In this document: positions 53,734-61,125 of the stretch, piece by piece
Layout: each line of letters starts with the position of its first letter
Numbering within the stretch: position 1 is the stretch's first letter
Assembly: GCF_004136315.1 (NCBI RefSeq)
Contig: NZ_CP029562.1
Span: 124,001 to 188,000 of the forward strand
Length of the DNA stretch: 64,000 bases
DNA from: Mesorhizobium sp. Pch-S
GTDB lineage: Bacteria > Pseudomonadota > Alphaproteobacteria > Rhizobiales > Rhizobiaceae
Direction of reading: 5' to 3'
The notes under the pieces: generated by a model
What the model saw: the letters and a program-made list of their open reading frames with translations, nothing else
Databases searched by the model: none
Told to the model about the DNA's origin: nothing
Program-made: the position numbers and the translations under genes

Positions 53734-54274
53734 GCTCCTCCACGCAATCATCATCGGGCTGATCGGCGCCGCGATCGTCCATATCGCGGTGCTGTTGCTG
53801 GTGCCGGAGTTTTCAGAGCGCGATGCCTGGTCGAACCTGTCGATGAAGGCGGATTTCTACGCCATGACGCGGCTCGATGCCGAGCCCGACAGCCCGGCCC
53901 CGATCAAGTCGATCGATCCGCTGTTTGCGGCCGCGGCCTGCCGTTTCGACCTAAGCGACGGCGTGGTGCAGGTGACCGCACCCGGCTCGGTGCCATTCTG
54001 GTCGGTCTCGGTCTATGACCGCAATGGCCACAACATCTACAGTTTCAACGATCGCAGTGCGACCAGCGGACAGATGGATGCGGTTGTGCTGACGCCGGCG
54101 CAGATGATCGAGATGCGCAAGGCATTGCCGGAAGGCTTCGAAGGTTCGATTTTTGTCGAAGCCCCCATCGAAGAAGGCATCGTGGTGCTGCGCGCATTCG
54201 TGCCGGACGAAAGCTGGCGGCCGGCCGTGACCAAATTTCTCAGTCAGAGTTCCTGCGACCTGCAGCAATTCTGA
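53726..54274 (+). CDS. DUF1254 domain membrane-anchored protein
   Basis: A 182-residue protein with an N-terminal anchor (LHAIIIGLIGAAIVHIAVLL) and the DUF1254 domain (AAACRFDLSDGVVQVTAPGS; WSVSVYDRNGHNIYSFNDRS). The ATG overlaps the end of the DUF1214 gene, and the ORFs are coupled. The domain pair occurs fused elsewhere in the order 1254-1214. Function is unknown. Confidence 0.9.
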   Translation: MGKLLHAIIIGLIGAAIVHIAVLLLVPEFSERDAWSNLSMKADFYAMTRLDAEPDSPAPIKSIDPLFAAAACRFDLSDGVVQVTAPGSVPFWSVSVYDRNGHNIYSFNDRSATSGQMDAVVLTPAQMIEMRKALPEGFEGSIFVEAPIEEGIVVLRAFVPDESWRPAVTKFLSQSSCDLQQF

Positions 54275-54300
54275 CCCTGGAACATTTTGCAGCCACGTGG

Positions 54301-54346
54301 AATCACTTGGCGTTACAAAAATGAATCACTTGGCGTTACAAAAATG
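54301..54346. repeat. Perfect 23-base tandem duplication
   Basis: Units at 54301-54323 and 54324-54346, each beginning AATCACTTGGCGTTACAAAA, are identical. They lie just after the DUF1254 gene. No function is evident. Confidence 0.85.
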
Positions 54347-54364
54347 CTTCAAAAACAAAAACTT

Positions 54365-54395
54365 AGAGCGCTTCCGTGAAAGACGGAACCACTCT
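54365..54395. repeat. Imperfect palindrome AGAGCG...CACTCT with TTCCGT/ACGGAA core
   Basis: Related to elements at 40505 and 53048. It sits between the DUF1254 gene and the small minus-strand gene ending at 54409, so it may terminate either transcript. Confidence 0.55.
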
Positions 54396-54408
54396 GACGA
54401 CCACCTGT

Positions 54409-54597
54409 TCAGTGTCGCGGCTTGGGCGACGGCGTGCCGTTCGCGCCGGCTTCGATGCCCGCGACAGCCGGTATTGCCTCCTGGGGCCGCTCGTAGCGGA
54501 CTCCCGGGAAGATGATCACGGCCGCCGCCGTATCAACGCTGCGTGGAAGTCTGTTTGGTGCCGCACTCCGCGGCGTAAAAGACAGAACCTGTCCCAT
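54409..54597 (-). CDS. Small cytosolic protein, conserved-looking IIFPGVRYER motif
   Basis: A 62-residue frame on the minus strand: starts MGQVLSFTPRSAAPNRLPRS, then VDTAAAVIIFPGVRYERPQE. I recall similar short Rhizobiales proteins with an IIFPGVRYER-like segment, but cannot check. No membrane helix or catalytic motif. The longer in-frame version from 54633 adds 12 residues. Function unknown. Confidence 0.55.
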   Translation of the reverse strand: MGQVLSFTPRSAAPNRLPRSVDTAAAVIIFPGVRYERPQEAIPAVAGIEAGANGTPSPKPRH

Positions 54598-54786
54598 GGT
54601 TCGCGCATTCCTCTCAGGTTGTACCCAGAGCACAAACGCAACGCCTCCTTCTGTGATTAGGCTCTCAGAGGGTTAACGTAGCGCTAACGGATGGTCGCTA
54701 ATTTGAAGATTGTTCGCGCGTTTGACGGCCGGCTCGGCTCTGTAGCAAGCGACGGCGTACTGGTGTGAATTGTACAGGCGTAACCC

Positions 54787-55761
54787 GTGTCTTCTTCCGA
54801 TTTCCGGCAAATCGCTATGCGGACCGAAACGCGAAAGGCCGAGCGGCTGTTTCGCGCCGCCATCTCAGCGTTCTGTTCGTTGCCACGTCCCTCGCGACGC
54901 GAGATCGCGCAACTGGAAGATCTTGCGCTGCCTCTCTTCGACGATGTCCCCGATGAAGCGCTGCGCTTTGGCGCAGCCGCACTGTCGGAAACCGAATATG
55001 CTCCACGACAACTGATATTGCGTCTGGCCGAATGCAAGGTCGACGTCGCCGCACCTCTGCTGATCCGCTCTGCGGTGCTCGGTGATGTCGACCTCATCGC
55101 CCTGATCGGTCGGCACGGGTTGCCACACGCGCGGGCGATTGGCCGCCGCAAGGACCTCAATCCGGCCATTGCGCATCTGATCCGCGCGCTCGAAAGGCCA
55201 AAACTGGCCTTAGCTCAGCCTGCCGAAGACGCCGCTCCCAAAATCAATGACCGCACCACCACCGAACCGGGTGAGGCCGCTGAAGGCGTCCGTCACCGGT
55301 TGCGCACGATCATGGCCGAAACACGCGGCACATCCGCCGCAGTGCGTGACGCCACGCCCTACACCAAATTGCGCGAGACGGCGCTGAGCGGCAATCTGGC
55401 CTTCTTCCAGACCGCGTTGGCCGATGCGCTGCGCATCGACTTCGCCACAGCCCACTCCATCGTCATGGCCAATGACTTTACACGGCTGCTCTCGGCACTG
55501 CGTGTACTCGAGCTTGGCGAGGACCATGCTTTCCTGATCGCCGTTGCCGTCCTTCCGCAACAGTTTCCGCATCCTCAGGCGATCCGCCTGTTCCTGGACC
55601 GCTATCGGCTGCTGCCACCAGAGGTCGCTCGCAATCAGCTCAGCCAATGGCAGCTCGAGGCAATGTCGCCCGGCCTGCGCGATGCCCGGCAGACGACGGC
55701 AAACTCAGACAGGCCCGTCGCTGTACAGCCGAAATTCGGCAAGAGTTTCAAGAAGTCCTGA
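54787..55761 (+). CDS. DUF2336 domain protein
   Basis: A 324-residue soluble helical-repeat protein. The DUF2336 region covers most of it (KAERLFRAAISAFCSLPRPS; EYAPRQLILRLAECKVDVAA; VGLIxRHG-like LIALIGRHGLPHARAIGRRK). The family is common in alphaproteobacteria, sometimes near signalling proteins; its role is undefined. The start is either the GTG at 54787 or the ATG at 54817 (MRTETRKAERLF); neither has a strong ribosome site. A linker of low complexity links to a second helical block (PYTKLRETALSGNLAFFQTA). Confidence 0.85.
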   Translation: MSSSDFRQIAMRTETRKAERLFRAAISAFCSLPRPSRREIAQLEDLALPLFDDVPDEALRFGAAALSETEYAPRQLILRLAECKVDVAAPLLIRSAVLGDVDLIALIGRHGLPHARAIGRRKDLNPAIAHLIRALERPKLALAQPAEDAAPKINDRTTTEPGEAAEGVRHRLRTIMAETRGTSAAVRDATPYTKLRETALSGNLAFFQTALADALRIDFATAHSIVMANDFTRLLSALRVLELGEDHAFLIAVAVLPQQFPHPQAIRLFLDRYRLLPPEVARNQLSQWQLEAMSPGLRDARQTTANSDRPVAVQPKFGKSFKKS

Positions 55762-56095
55762 TCGCGATCAGTTCCTCGATCGGAACCGAGCCCGGCTCGA
55801 CCTCGACCACCCAGATGTCGGGATCGAATTTTCGTTCCCGTTCCAGCCTGGTGTTGACGGCTTCTTCGTCCAGTGTCGTTTCGAGCCTGCCGAACAGGCG
55901 CTCGTCAGGCCTGGCTTCGTCATAGCTGGTCTGCGGGGCCGGACCGAACAGCGTCACTTCGCCGAAGCGATCGCGCGTCAGCACAAAGACGGCGCCGGCC
56001 TCGGTCGCGCCGCGCTGAATGACAGCCGCGAAGCCGCTGGAGGAAAAGACCCGTCTTACCATGGCCGAAACCCAGAGATCGGTGGTTACGCGCAT
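55748..56095 (-). CDS. DUF1491 family protein
   Basis: A 115-residue protein matching DUF1491: MRVTTDLWVSAMVRRVFSSS, FAAVIQRGATEAGAVFVLTR, LFGPAPQTSYDE and a C-terminal acidic-aromatic block DPDIWVVEVEPGSVPIEELI. Alphaproteobacterial family of unknown function, cytosolic. It converges with the DUF2336 gene by a 14-base overlap and stands downstream of the peptidoglycan-binding protein. Confidence 0.9.
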   Translation of the reverse strand: MRVTTDLWVSAMVRRVFSSSGFAAVIQRGATEAGAVFVLTRDRFGEVTLFGPAPQTSYDEARPDERLFGRLETTLDEEAVNTRLERERKFDPDIWVVEVEPGSVPIEELIAIRTS

Positions 56096-56187
56096 GCCCG
56101 GTCTCCACGTGGAGGGCCGCAGTCTATGTTGCTGGTCATGGATTGATTGCTGTAGCAGGGCGTACGCTGCTGTCCAGCGAGGAAAAC

Positions 56188-57003
56188 CTAGTTCGTCAGG
56201 CCGATCTCACGCATCTTTGCGTACACCGCCTCATCCGGCTCGCCGGTTTCGGGCAGGCCGAAAAGTGACTGGAACTCGCGGATGGCAGCCTTTGTGCGCC
56301 CCCCGATGACCCCATCGGTCTTGATATCGTTGTTGCCGAAAGCGCGCAGGCCGGCCTGGATTTTCACGATCCGGGCGTCGAGCTTCTGCTGGCCAGGCAC
56401 CGGGGCCGTACCGGCTTGATTGCCAATGATCCCGGCCACTTCGTCACGCGGCGCAGGTTGCGGCACCACGGACGCAGTGGTGGCCGCGATACCAAGCTGG
56501 TCGAGCAGCGCCTCATCGATGTTACCGGAAACCGGCAAGCCCATCTTCTGTCGGTAGGCCTCGATTGCCTTGCGCGTCGCAGGCCCGGTCAGACCGTCGA
56601 CGGTGCCATCGTAGTAGCCGATATCCTTCAACACGCCCTGCACACGCTGCACGATCGGGTCGCTTTTGGCGATGACGGCAACCGGAGAAGTCGTGCCCTG
56701 CGCGGCGGACGCCTGCGGTTCAGGGCGTTCGATATTGATCGTGGTTTCCGGCTCCACCTGTGCCGGCGCCGGGAAATGCTGGTAACTGCGGGTGGCAAAA
56801 AAGGCGCCCGCATGCAGGCCGGGCTGGTACCAGAGTGCATTGGCCGAGACGTAGAACAGCGTCACCAGGAAAGCCGTCGAGCCGCCCACCAGAACAGGAT
56901 TGTTGGCGATCGCCTCACCCAGCGCCGCGGTCCCGGCCTGCAGCATGCCGGGACGCTGCTTGGCTCGCGTGCCCTTCCTAGGCTGTTTTACGGAGCGGGC
57001 CAA
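56188..57003 (-). CDS. Membrane-anchored peptidoglycan-binding protein (two PG_binding_1 domains)
   Basis: A 271-residue protein with a basic cytoplasmic start, one membrane helix (PVLVGGSTAFLVTLFYVSAN) and two peptidoglycan-binding modules (VQGVLKDIGYYDGTVDGLTG to ATRKAIEAYRQKMGLPVSGN; IQAGLRAFGNNDIKTDGVIG to RTKAAIREFQSLFGLPETGE). It probably tethers to the cell wall. I choose a TTG at 57003 because AAGGAGG lies at ideal distance before it; this gives a 26-base overlap with the DivJ-like gene, implying coupling. An ATG deeper in (56943) is less supported. Confidence 0.85.
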   Translation of the reverse strand: MARSVKQPRKGTRAKQRPGMLQAGTAALGEAIANNPVLVGGSTAFLVTLFYVSANALWYQPGLHAGAFFATRSYQHFPAPAQVEPETTINIERPEPQASAAQGTTSPVAVIAKSDPIVQRVQGVLKDIGYYDGTVDGLTGPATRKAIEAYRQKMGLPVSGNIDEALLDQLGIAATTASVVPQPAPRDEVAGIIGNQAGTAPVPGQQKLDARIVKIQAGLRAFGNNDIKTDGVIGGRTKAAIREFQSLFGLPETGEPDEAVYAKMREIGLTN

Positions 57004-58753
57004 GGCCGGCCTCCTTTTCGTTCCGTGGCTGCGCGAGCGGCAGAACTGTCGGCTTGGACGCACCGCCCTTCGGACCATCGATCGGCAGGCTGATCGTCAC
57101 CTTGGTGCCCTCGCCTGGTGCGCTTTCGATCGACATCGTGCCGTCATGCAGGCTGACCAATCCCTTGACCAGGGACAGGCCAAGCCCGGTGCCCTCGAAG
57201 CGACGGGTATAGTCGTTCTGGATCTGCATGAACGGCTTGCCGAGATTGCAGAGGTCGGCCTCCGCGATGCCGATGCCGGTGTCACTCACCCAGAAATGCA
57301 GTCGCGAACCAAGGCGGCGCGCACCGATCGACACAGCGCCTCCATCAGGCGTGAACTTGATCGCATTCGAGGTCAGGTTGATCAGGATCTGTTGCACGGC
57401 ACGACGGTCGGCGTTGATCTCGCCGGCGTCGGCCGGAATCTGCGTGGTCAACTTGATGTGCTTTGCCTCAGCCTGGATGCGCATCATCGATTGGCACATC
57501 TCGACGGCGTCGACGAAACGGAAAGGCTCCGGCTGCGCTGAATATGCGCCCGACTCGATACGCGATACGTCGAGGATCGAGGTGACCACGGCCAACAGAT
57601 GCTGGCCGGAATCACGGACCAGCTCCACGTACTCCTTCTGGCGCGGATCCTTGAAGCCACCAAAGATCTCGTTGAGCAGCATGTCGGAGAAACCGATGAT
57701 CGCATTCAGCGGGGTGCGCAACTCGTGGCTGACAGCCGCGAGGAAGCGGCCCTTGGCGACATCGGCACCGGCAGCGGATTCCCGCGCGACATCGAGGGCT
57801 TCCCTCAGGTCGACTGTCTCGTCATTGGCGCGCAGCAGCGCAACGAGGTCGTCACCCCCTCGCATCAACTCCAGCAGGAACGGCCTGTGGTTGGCACCGA
57901 GATCGGTGGTATCGCCCTTCGGCAAACGTATGCGCAATTCGACGCGACGCAGAACAGCACCTTCGCGCATGTCGGCCAGCGCAGACAGGTAAGCAACGCG
58001 ATCTGCAAGGTGGACCCGGTCGAACAGACCGCTACCGGAAAGCAGCTCCGGCGCGAGCTTCAGCAGGACGCGCGACTGGGAAGATGCATCCGCCACTTCT
58101 CCGTTCAGGCCTATACGCAATACGACCGCGTCGATGACATCCTCGAGGCGCGCCTGCTCCTGCGCTGGCTCTTCCGAAGTCAGCGCCAACCCACGCATGC
58201 GCGGCAGCAGGGTGAGCCCCCAGGCGACCGGGAAAAGCCAATGCCACGCTGCAGGCGCTTCCACCGGCAGCAGGGGGGTGAGCACGAACTGGAGGGCAAC
58301 GGTTGCAATGGCGGCGATGACACCAAGGCCTACGGAGCGGCGGCGGCCACAGACAAAGAAAGCTTCCACCGGGAGAGCCAGGACCAGGACCAGCAGCGGC
58401 GAAGCCAACCCGCCTCCAGCCGCAATCAAACCAGCCAGGCCAACGGATGCCAAGCCGAGCGCTGCGCCTGCAGACGGAACGAGCCGACCCGTTGCGGCTA
58501 CCAACAACGCCATGAACCAGGAGAGTCCGAAGACTGCAAATATGGTGGCTACGGTCACGCCGGCACCCAGCCTTGCCGTGACCAGAACCACCGCCATGCT
58601 CGCAGCAAGGAATGGCGCTGCAAACATAAGGCCGACAAAGCGACGCTGCATGCGGCGTGCCATTGGATCGATCACGGACGTGTGCACGAGACGCTCGCAG
58701 CCAGCAGCCACGGCATCGGGCAAGTCAGCGTATCGGGTCGCAATAGAGTTCAA
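56978..58753 (-). CDS. divJ: DivJ-like membrane sensor histidine kinase
   Basis: A 591-residue kinase with six hydrophobic helices in the first 200 residues (from FVGLMFAAPFLAASMAVVLV to LLVLVLALPVEAFFVCGRRR and beyond), a PAS-like linker (DVIDAVVLRIGLNGEVADAS), then HisKA with His343 in AAVSHELRTPLNAIIGFSDM and ATPase motifs LTSNAIKFTPDGG, DTGIGI and GTGLGLSLVKGLVSLHDG. The multi-helix sensor plus PleC/DivJ-type dimer domain fits DivJ, which phosphorylates DivK at one pole. Other PdhS family kinases are possible. It is followed by, and coupled to, a peptidoglycan-binding protein. Confidence 0.72.
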   Translation of the reverse strand: MNSIATRYADLPDAVAAGCERLVHTSVIDPMARRMQRRFVGLMFAAPFLAASMAVVLVTARLGAGVTVATIFAVFGLSWFMALLVAATGRLVPSAGAALGLASVGLAGLIAAGGGLASPLLVLVLALPVEAFFVCGRRRSVGLGVIAAIATVALQFVLTPLLPVEAPAAWHWLFPVAWGLTLLPRMRGLALTSEEPAQEQARLEDVIDAVVLRIGLNGEVADASSQSRVLLKLAPELLSGSGLFDRVHLADRVAYLSALADMREGAVLRRVELRIRLPKGDTTDLGANHRPFLLELMRGGDDLVALLRANDETVDLREALDVARESAAGADVAKGRFLAAVSHELRTPLNAIIGFSDMLLNEIFGGFKDPRQKEYVELVRDSGQHLLAVVTSILDVSRIESGAYSAQPEPFRFVDAVEMCQSMMRIQAEAKHIKLTTQIPADAGEINADRRAVQQILINLTSNAIKFTPDGGAVSIGARRLGSRLHFWVSDTGIGIAEADLCNLGKPFMQIQNDYTRRFEGTGLGLSLVKGLVSLHDGTMSIESAPGEGTKVTISLPIDGPKGGASKPTVLPLAQPRNEKEAGLGPLRKTA

Positions 58754-59217
58754 CGCAACGCACTCTCAACTGTCTGCTTTGCAGATCACTTTTGGTTGGT
58801 CTGAAACTCGCATCCAGCATTTAAGGAATGAATAAAACGAAGCCTGACAACGACATCTCCACGGCGAATATCGGCATCGAATGGCCCGCATGCCCAGCCG
58901 ATTGCGGTCATGGTAAACGCAGGGTTAGCCGGATAGGGTCGCGGACCCGATGCCCGTTTTCGCGCCGGCTAAAAACCACATTAAAAAAGATCTTCAAAGA
59001 CAATCAGTTAGATGGTTACTCCCACCCTAACGGGACCGCTCTCAATTTAGCATTGCTTAAATCAAAAACCGTTCCTTACCCGGTCGTCTAAAATTTGAAG
59101 AAAATTCTCTGTTGGGCTGCAAGCCGTCCTTTGTACGACTGTGTCAGGATCACTCTCAACAAACGAGGTCGCGGCACAAGAATGCACGACCCGGTCACAA
59201 CGAGAGAGGGTCATACC
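58754..59217. other. Divergent intergenic region with near-CtrA motifs
   Basis: About 460 bases, AT-rich from 58960 to 59100. It contains TTTA-N7-TTAA (59046-59060) and TTAA-N7-ATAA (58821-58835), each one base off the full CtrA consensus TTAA-N7-TTAA. An 87-codon open frame at 58828 has no family features. Promoters of both flanking genes should lie here. Confidence 0.45.
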
Positions 59218-59589
59218 ATGTTCTTCCTGCTCAGAGCCGCGTTCTGGTTCTCCCTGGTGCTGCTCGCCCTGCCTTTCGGCATCGGCTCCGGCGAACAGGG
59301 CCGTGAGAGCGTCAATCCGATCCAGGCACTGCTGGCTGCACGCGACGCCGTCGGCGACATTGCCGGCATGTGCGAACGCAAGCCCGATGTCTGCGAAACC
59401 GGAAAGGCCGCCATGCACACGATCGGCGTGCGCGCCCAGGAAACCGCTCGCATCGCTGCCGACATGCTCGATCAGCAGCCTGCCGAGCAGGTTGCGCGCC
59501 CGGTTGAAACCGTTCCTGTCACCGACCAGGCGACCATTACCGGCAGCGTCATCCCGACGCCGTCGGCCCGTCCAGACCCGAACAGCTGA
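59218..59589 (+). CDS. DUF5330 family protein
   Basis: A 123-residue protein starting MFFLLRAAFWFSLVLLALPF, a membrane anchor or signal, with DUF5330-like body: NPIQALLAARDAVGDIAGMC, two cysteines (GMCERKPDVCETG) that could pair, and a Pro/Thr-rich tail (VTDQATITGSVIPTPSARPD). GAGAGAGGG precedes the ATG at 59218; a longer reading from 59095 is not homologous. Function is unknown. A terminator follows. Confidence 0.88.
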   Translation: MFFLLRAAFWFSLVLLALPFGIGSGEQGRESVNPIQALLAARDAVGDIAGMCERKPDVCETGKAAMHTIGVRAQETARIAADMLDQQPAEQVARPVETVPVTDQATITGSVIPTPSARPDPNS

Positions 59590-59631
59590 CATATTCCGCG
59601 CCTTGATTTTCCCTTGCCGACCTCCGGCATC

Positions 59632-59670
59632 ACCGCAGGCTGCCTCCCTCTCGGCACCTGCGGTTTTTCT
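59632..59670 (+). terminator. Rho-independent terminator of the DUF5330 gene
   Basis: Twelve-base-pair stem with one bulge (59632-59644 with 59653-59664) followed by a run of Ts. Confidence 0.85.
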
Positions 59671-59711
59671 TTTTCCGTGACTGTCTCGAGCGTCGTGACT
59701 ATATCGCCTGC

Positions 59712-60140
59712 ATGACCACAACAATCGACGCCATCCGCGACGACTTCTCCCTGCTGGACGAGTGGGAGGATCGCTATCGCTACGTGATCGAATTGGGCGA
59801 GTCGCTGGCTGAATTCCCGGAAAGCGCTCGCGTACCTGCCAATAAGGTGCCCGGCTGCGTCAGTCAGGTATGGCTGACGACCGAACGCAGCGGCGATACG
59901 GATCCCGTCCTGACATTCCAGGGCGATTCCGACGCGCATATCGTACGCGGGCTGGTGGCGATCATGCTGGCACTGTTTTCGGGCCGCCCTTCCAGCGAAA
60001 TCCTCAAGACCGACGCGGAAGCCACGCTGAAAACGCTGGGGCTGGACGAGCATCTTTCGCCACAGCGGGCCAATGGGCTGCGCTCGATGGTCAAGCGCAT
60101 CAAGCATGACGCCGAAGCGGCTCTGACGCAGGCTGCCTGA
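59712..60140 (+). CDS. sufE: SufE-family sulfur acceptor
   Basis: SufE accepts sulfur from the cysteine desulfurase SufS on a cysteine and passes it on for iron-sulfur cluster assembly. The 142-residue protein has the active Cys49 in KVPGCVSQVWL, flanked by ESLAEFPESARVPANKV, and the late helix (LKTLGLDEHLSPQRANGLRS). The rest of the suf operon is not here, so it is a solitary copy. It shares the terminator at 60213 with mucR from the opposite side. Confidence 0.95.
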   Translation: MTTTIDAIRDDFSLLDEWEDRYRYVIELGESLAEFPESARVPANKVPGCVSQVWLTTERSGDTDPVLTFQGDSDAHIVRGLVAIMLALFSGRPSSEILKTDAEATLKTLGLDEHLSPQRANGLRSMVKRIKHDAEAALTQAA

Positions 60141-60212
60141 GTTTTATCCGGATCAGCAAGCCGCCCTCGCAGCCCTTGCAACAGCGATAACCTGAACAAG
60201 CAGCGAAAGAAA

Positions 60213-60234
60213 AACGGCGCCGAAAGGCGCCGTT
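60213..60234. terminator. Terminator between sufE and mucR
   Basis: A perfect nine-base stem (60213-60221 with 60226-60234) with GAAA loop. The A-run on the + side gives a T-run after the stem on the minus strand, so it chiefly serves mucR. Confidence 0.88.
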
Positions 60235-60288
60235 CAACACTATACCCGAAGTATACTCGACGGGATACTCCAGGATCGACTGCTGGAT

Positions 60289-60714
60289 TCAGCGTCCCTT
60301 GCGCTTGCGACCCAAACCCATCTTCTTTGCAAGCTGCGAGCGGGCGGCAGCGTAGTTCGGTGCCACCATCGGATAGCTGGCATCCAGGCCCCACTTCTCG
60401 CGATACTGATCCGGGGTGAGCCCGTAGTGGGTCATCAAATGACGCTTGAGCGACTTGAACTTCTTACCGTCCTCAAGGCAGACGATGTATTCGTCATGAA
60501 CCGAACGCTTCGGGTTGACGGCCGGCTTCTGCTTGTCAGCAGGCGGCTGTTCCACCGTTCCACCCACTCTGCCCAGGGCAGCGTGAACGTCTGCGATCAG
60601 ATTAGGCAATTCACCGACAGGAACGGGATTGTTGCTGACATAAGCGGCAACGACGTCCGCGGTGAGTTCGATCAGCATATCGCTATTTCTAGGAGGCGTT
60701 TCCGCAATATCCAT
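60289..60714 (-). CDS. mucR: MucR/Ros-family zinc-finger regulator
   Basis: A 141-residue H-NS-like regulator that controls exopolysaccharide, motility and cell-cycle or virulence genes in rhizobia and Brucella. The N-terminal oligomerisation region ([20 protein letters not shown]) is followed by a prokaryotic zinc finger: Cys79, Asp82, His92 and His96 in [20 protein letters not shown]. The second ligand is Asp, as in several MucR/Ml proteins, rather than Cys as in Ros. The basic C-terminal helix ends in [12 protein letters not shown]. The AT-rich upstream region suits autoregulation. Confidence 0.95.
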   Translation of the reverse strand: MDIAETPPRNSDMLIELTADVVAAYVSNNPVPVGELPNLIADVHAALGRVGGTVEQPPADKQKPAVNPKRSVHDEYIVCLEDGKKFKSLKRHLMTHYGLTPDQYREKWGLDASYPMVAPNYAAARSQLAKKMGLGRKRKGR

Positions 60715-61125
60715 ATCGTTCTGGTCCCAACGAGAGTTAAGTGTTGCCCATTCTTCAGAGGGCGTCGCACGATTCTCAACAGGGCGCGCCCATGAGTCGT
60801 GTCACGCAGCCTTAATGGACTTGATGGGCAAGTAAGTCAATTCATTGCCTGACTATATTAATACTAAACAAGCAAATATTCTTGGACGAATGGATATTTT
60901 TCGTACTATGTACACATTTCCGGTTCTCCCCCGCCCCTAATCAACGACACTCCTGCAGAATTTCTTGAACTATTTCGGAAGTGTCGACGGAAGGTTCTTC
61001 CAACGGCTGCTGTTCCCAAGGCCAGACAGCTCTCCCTCGGCACCGATCAAAGCCACCGACGCCCCTTGAACGGAACGCGACCAGAGTGTTCAGTCAAACC
61101 TTGGATTCGACAGCACGAGATATGG
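60715..61125. other. AT-rich region between mucR and ptrB
   Basis: About 410 bases, notably AT-rich around 60835-60930 (for example ATTAATACTAAACAAGC). Divergent genes flank it. MucR proteins favour AT-rich targets with TA steps, so a MucR-bound promoter is likely, but no exact -10/-35 is assigned. No gene is seen. Confidence 0.45.

Noticed and set aside
54301..54346. CRISPR array
   Set aside because: There are only two adjoining copies and no spacer; no cas gene is in the window.
58828..59091. 87-codon open frame MNKTKPDNDISTANIGIEWP... in the divergent gap
   Set aside because: No ribosome site, no family resemblance and a composition unlike neighbouring genes. Probably chance in AT-rich DNA.
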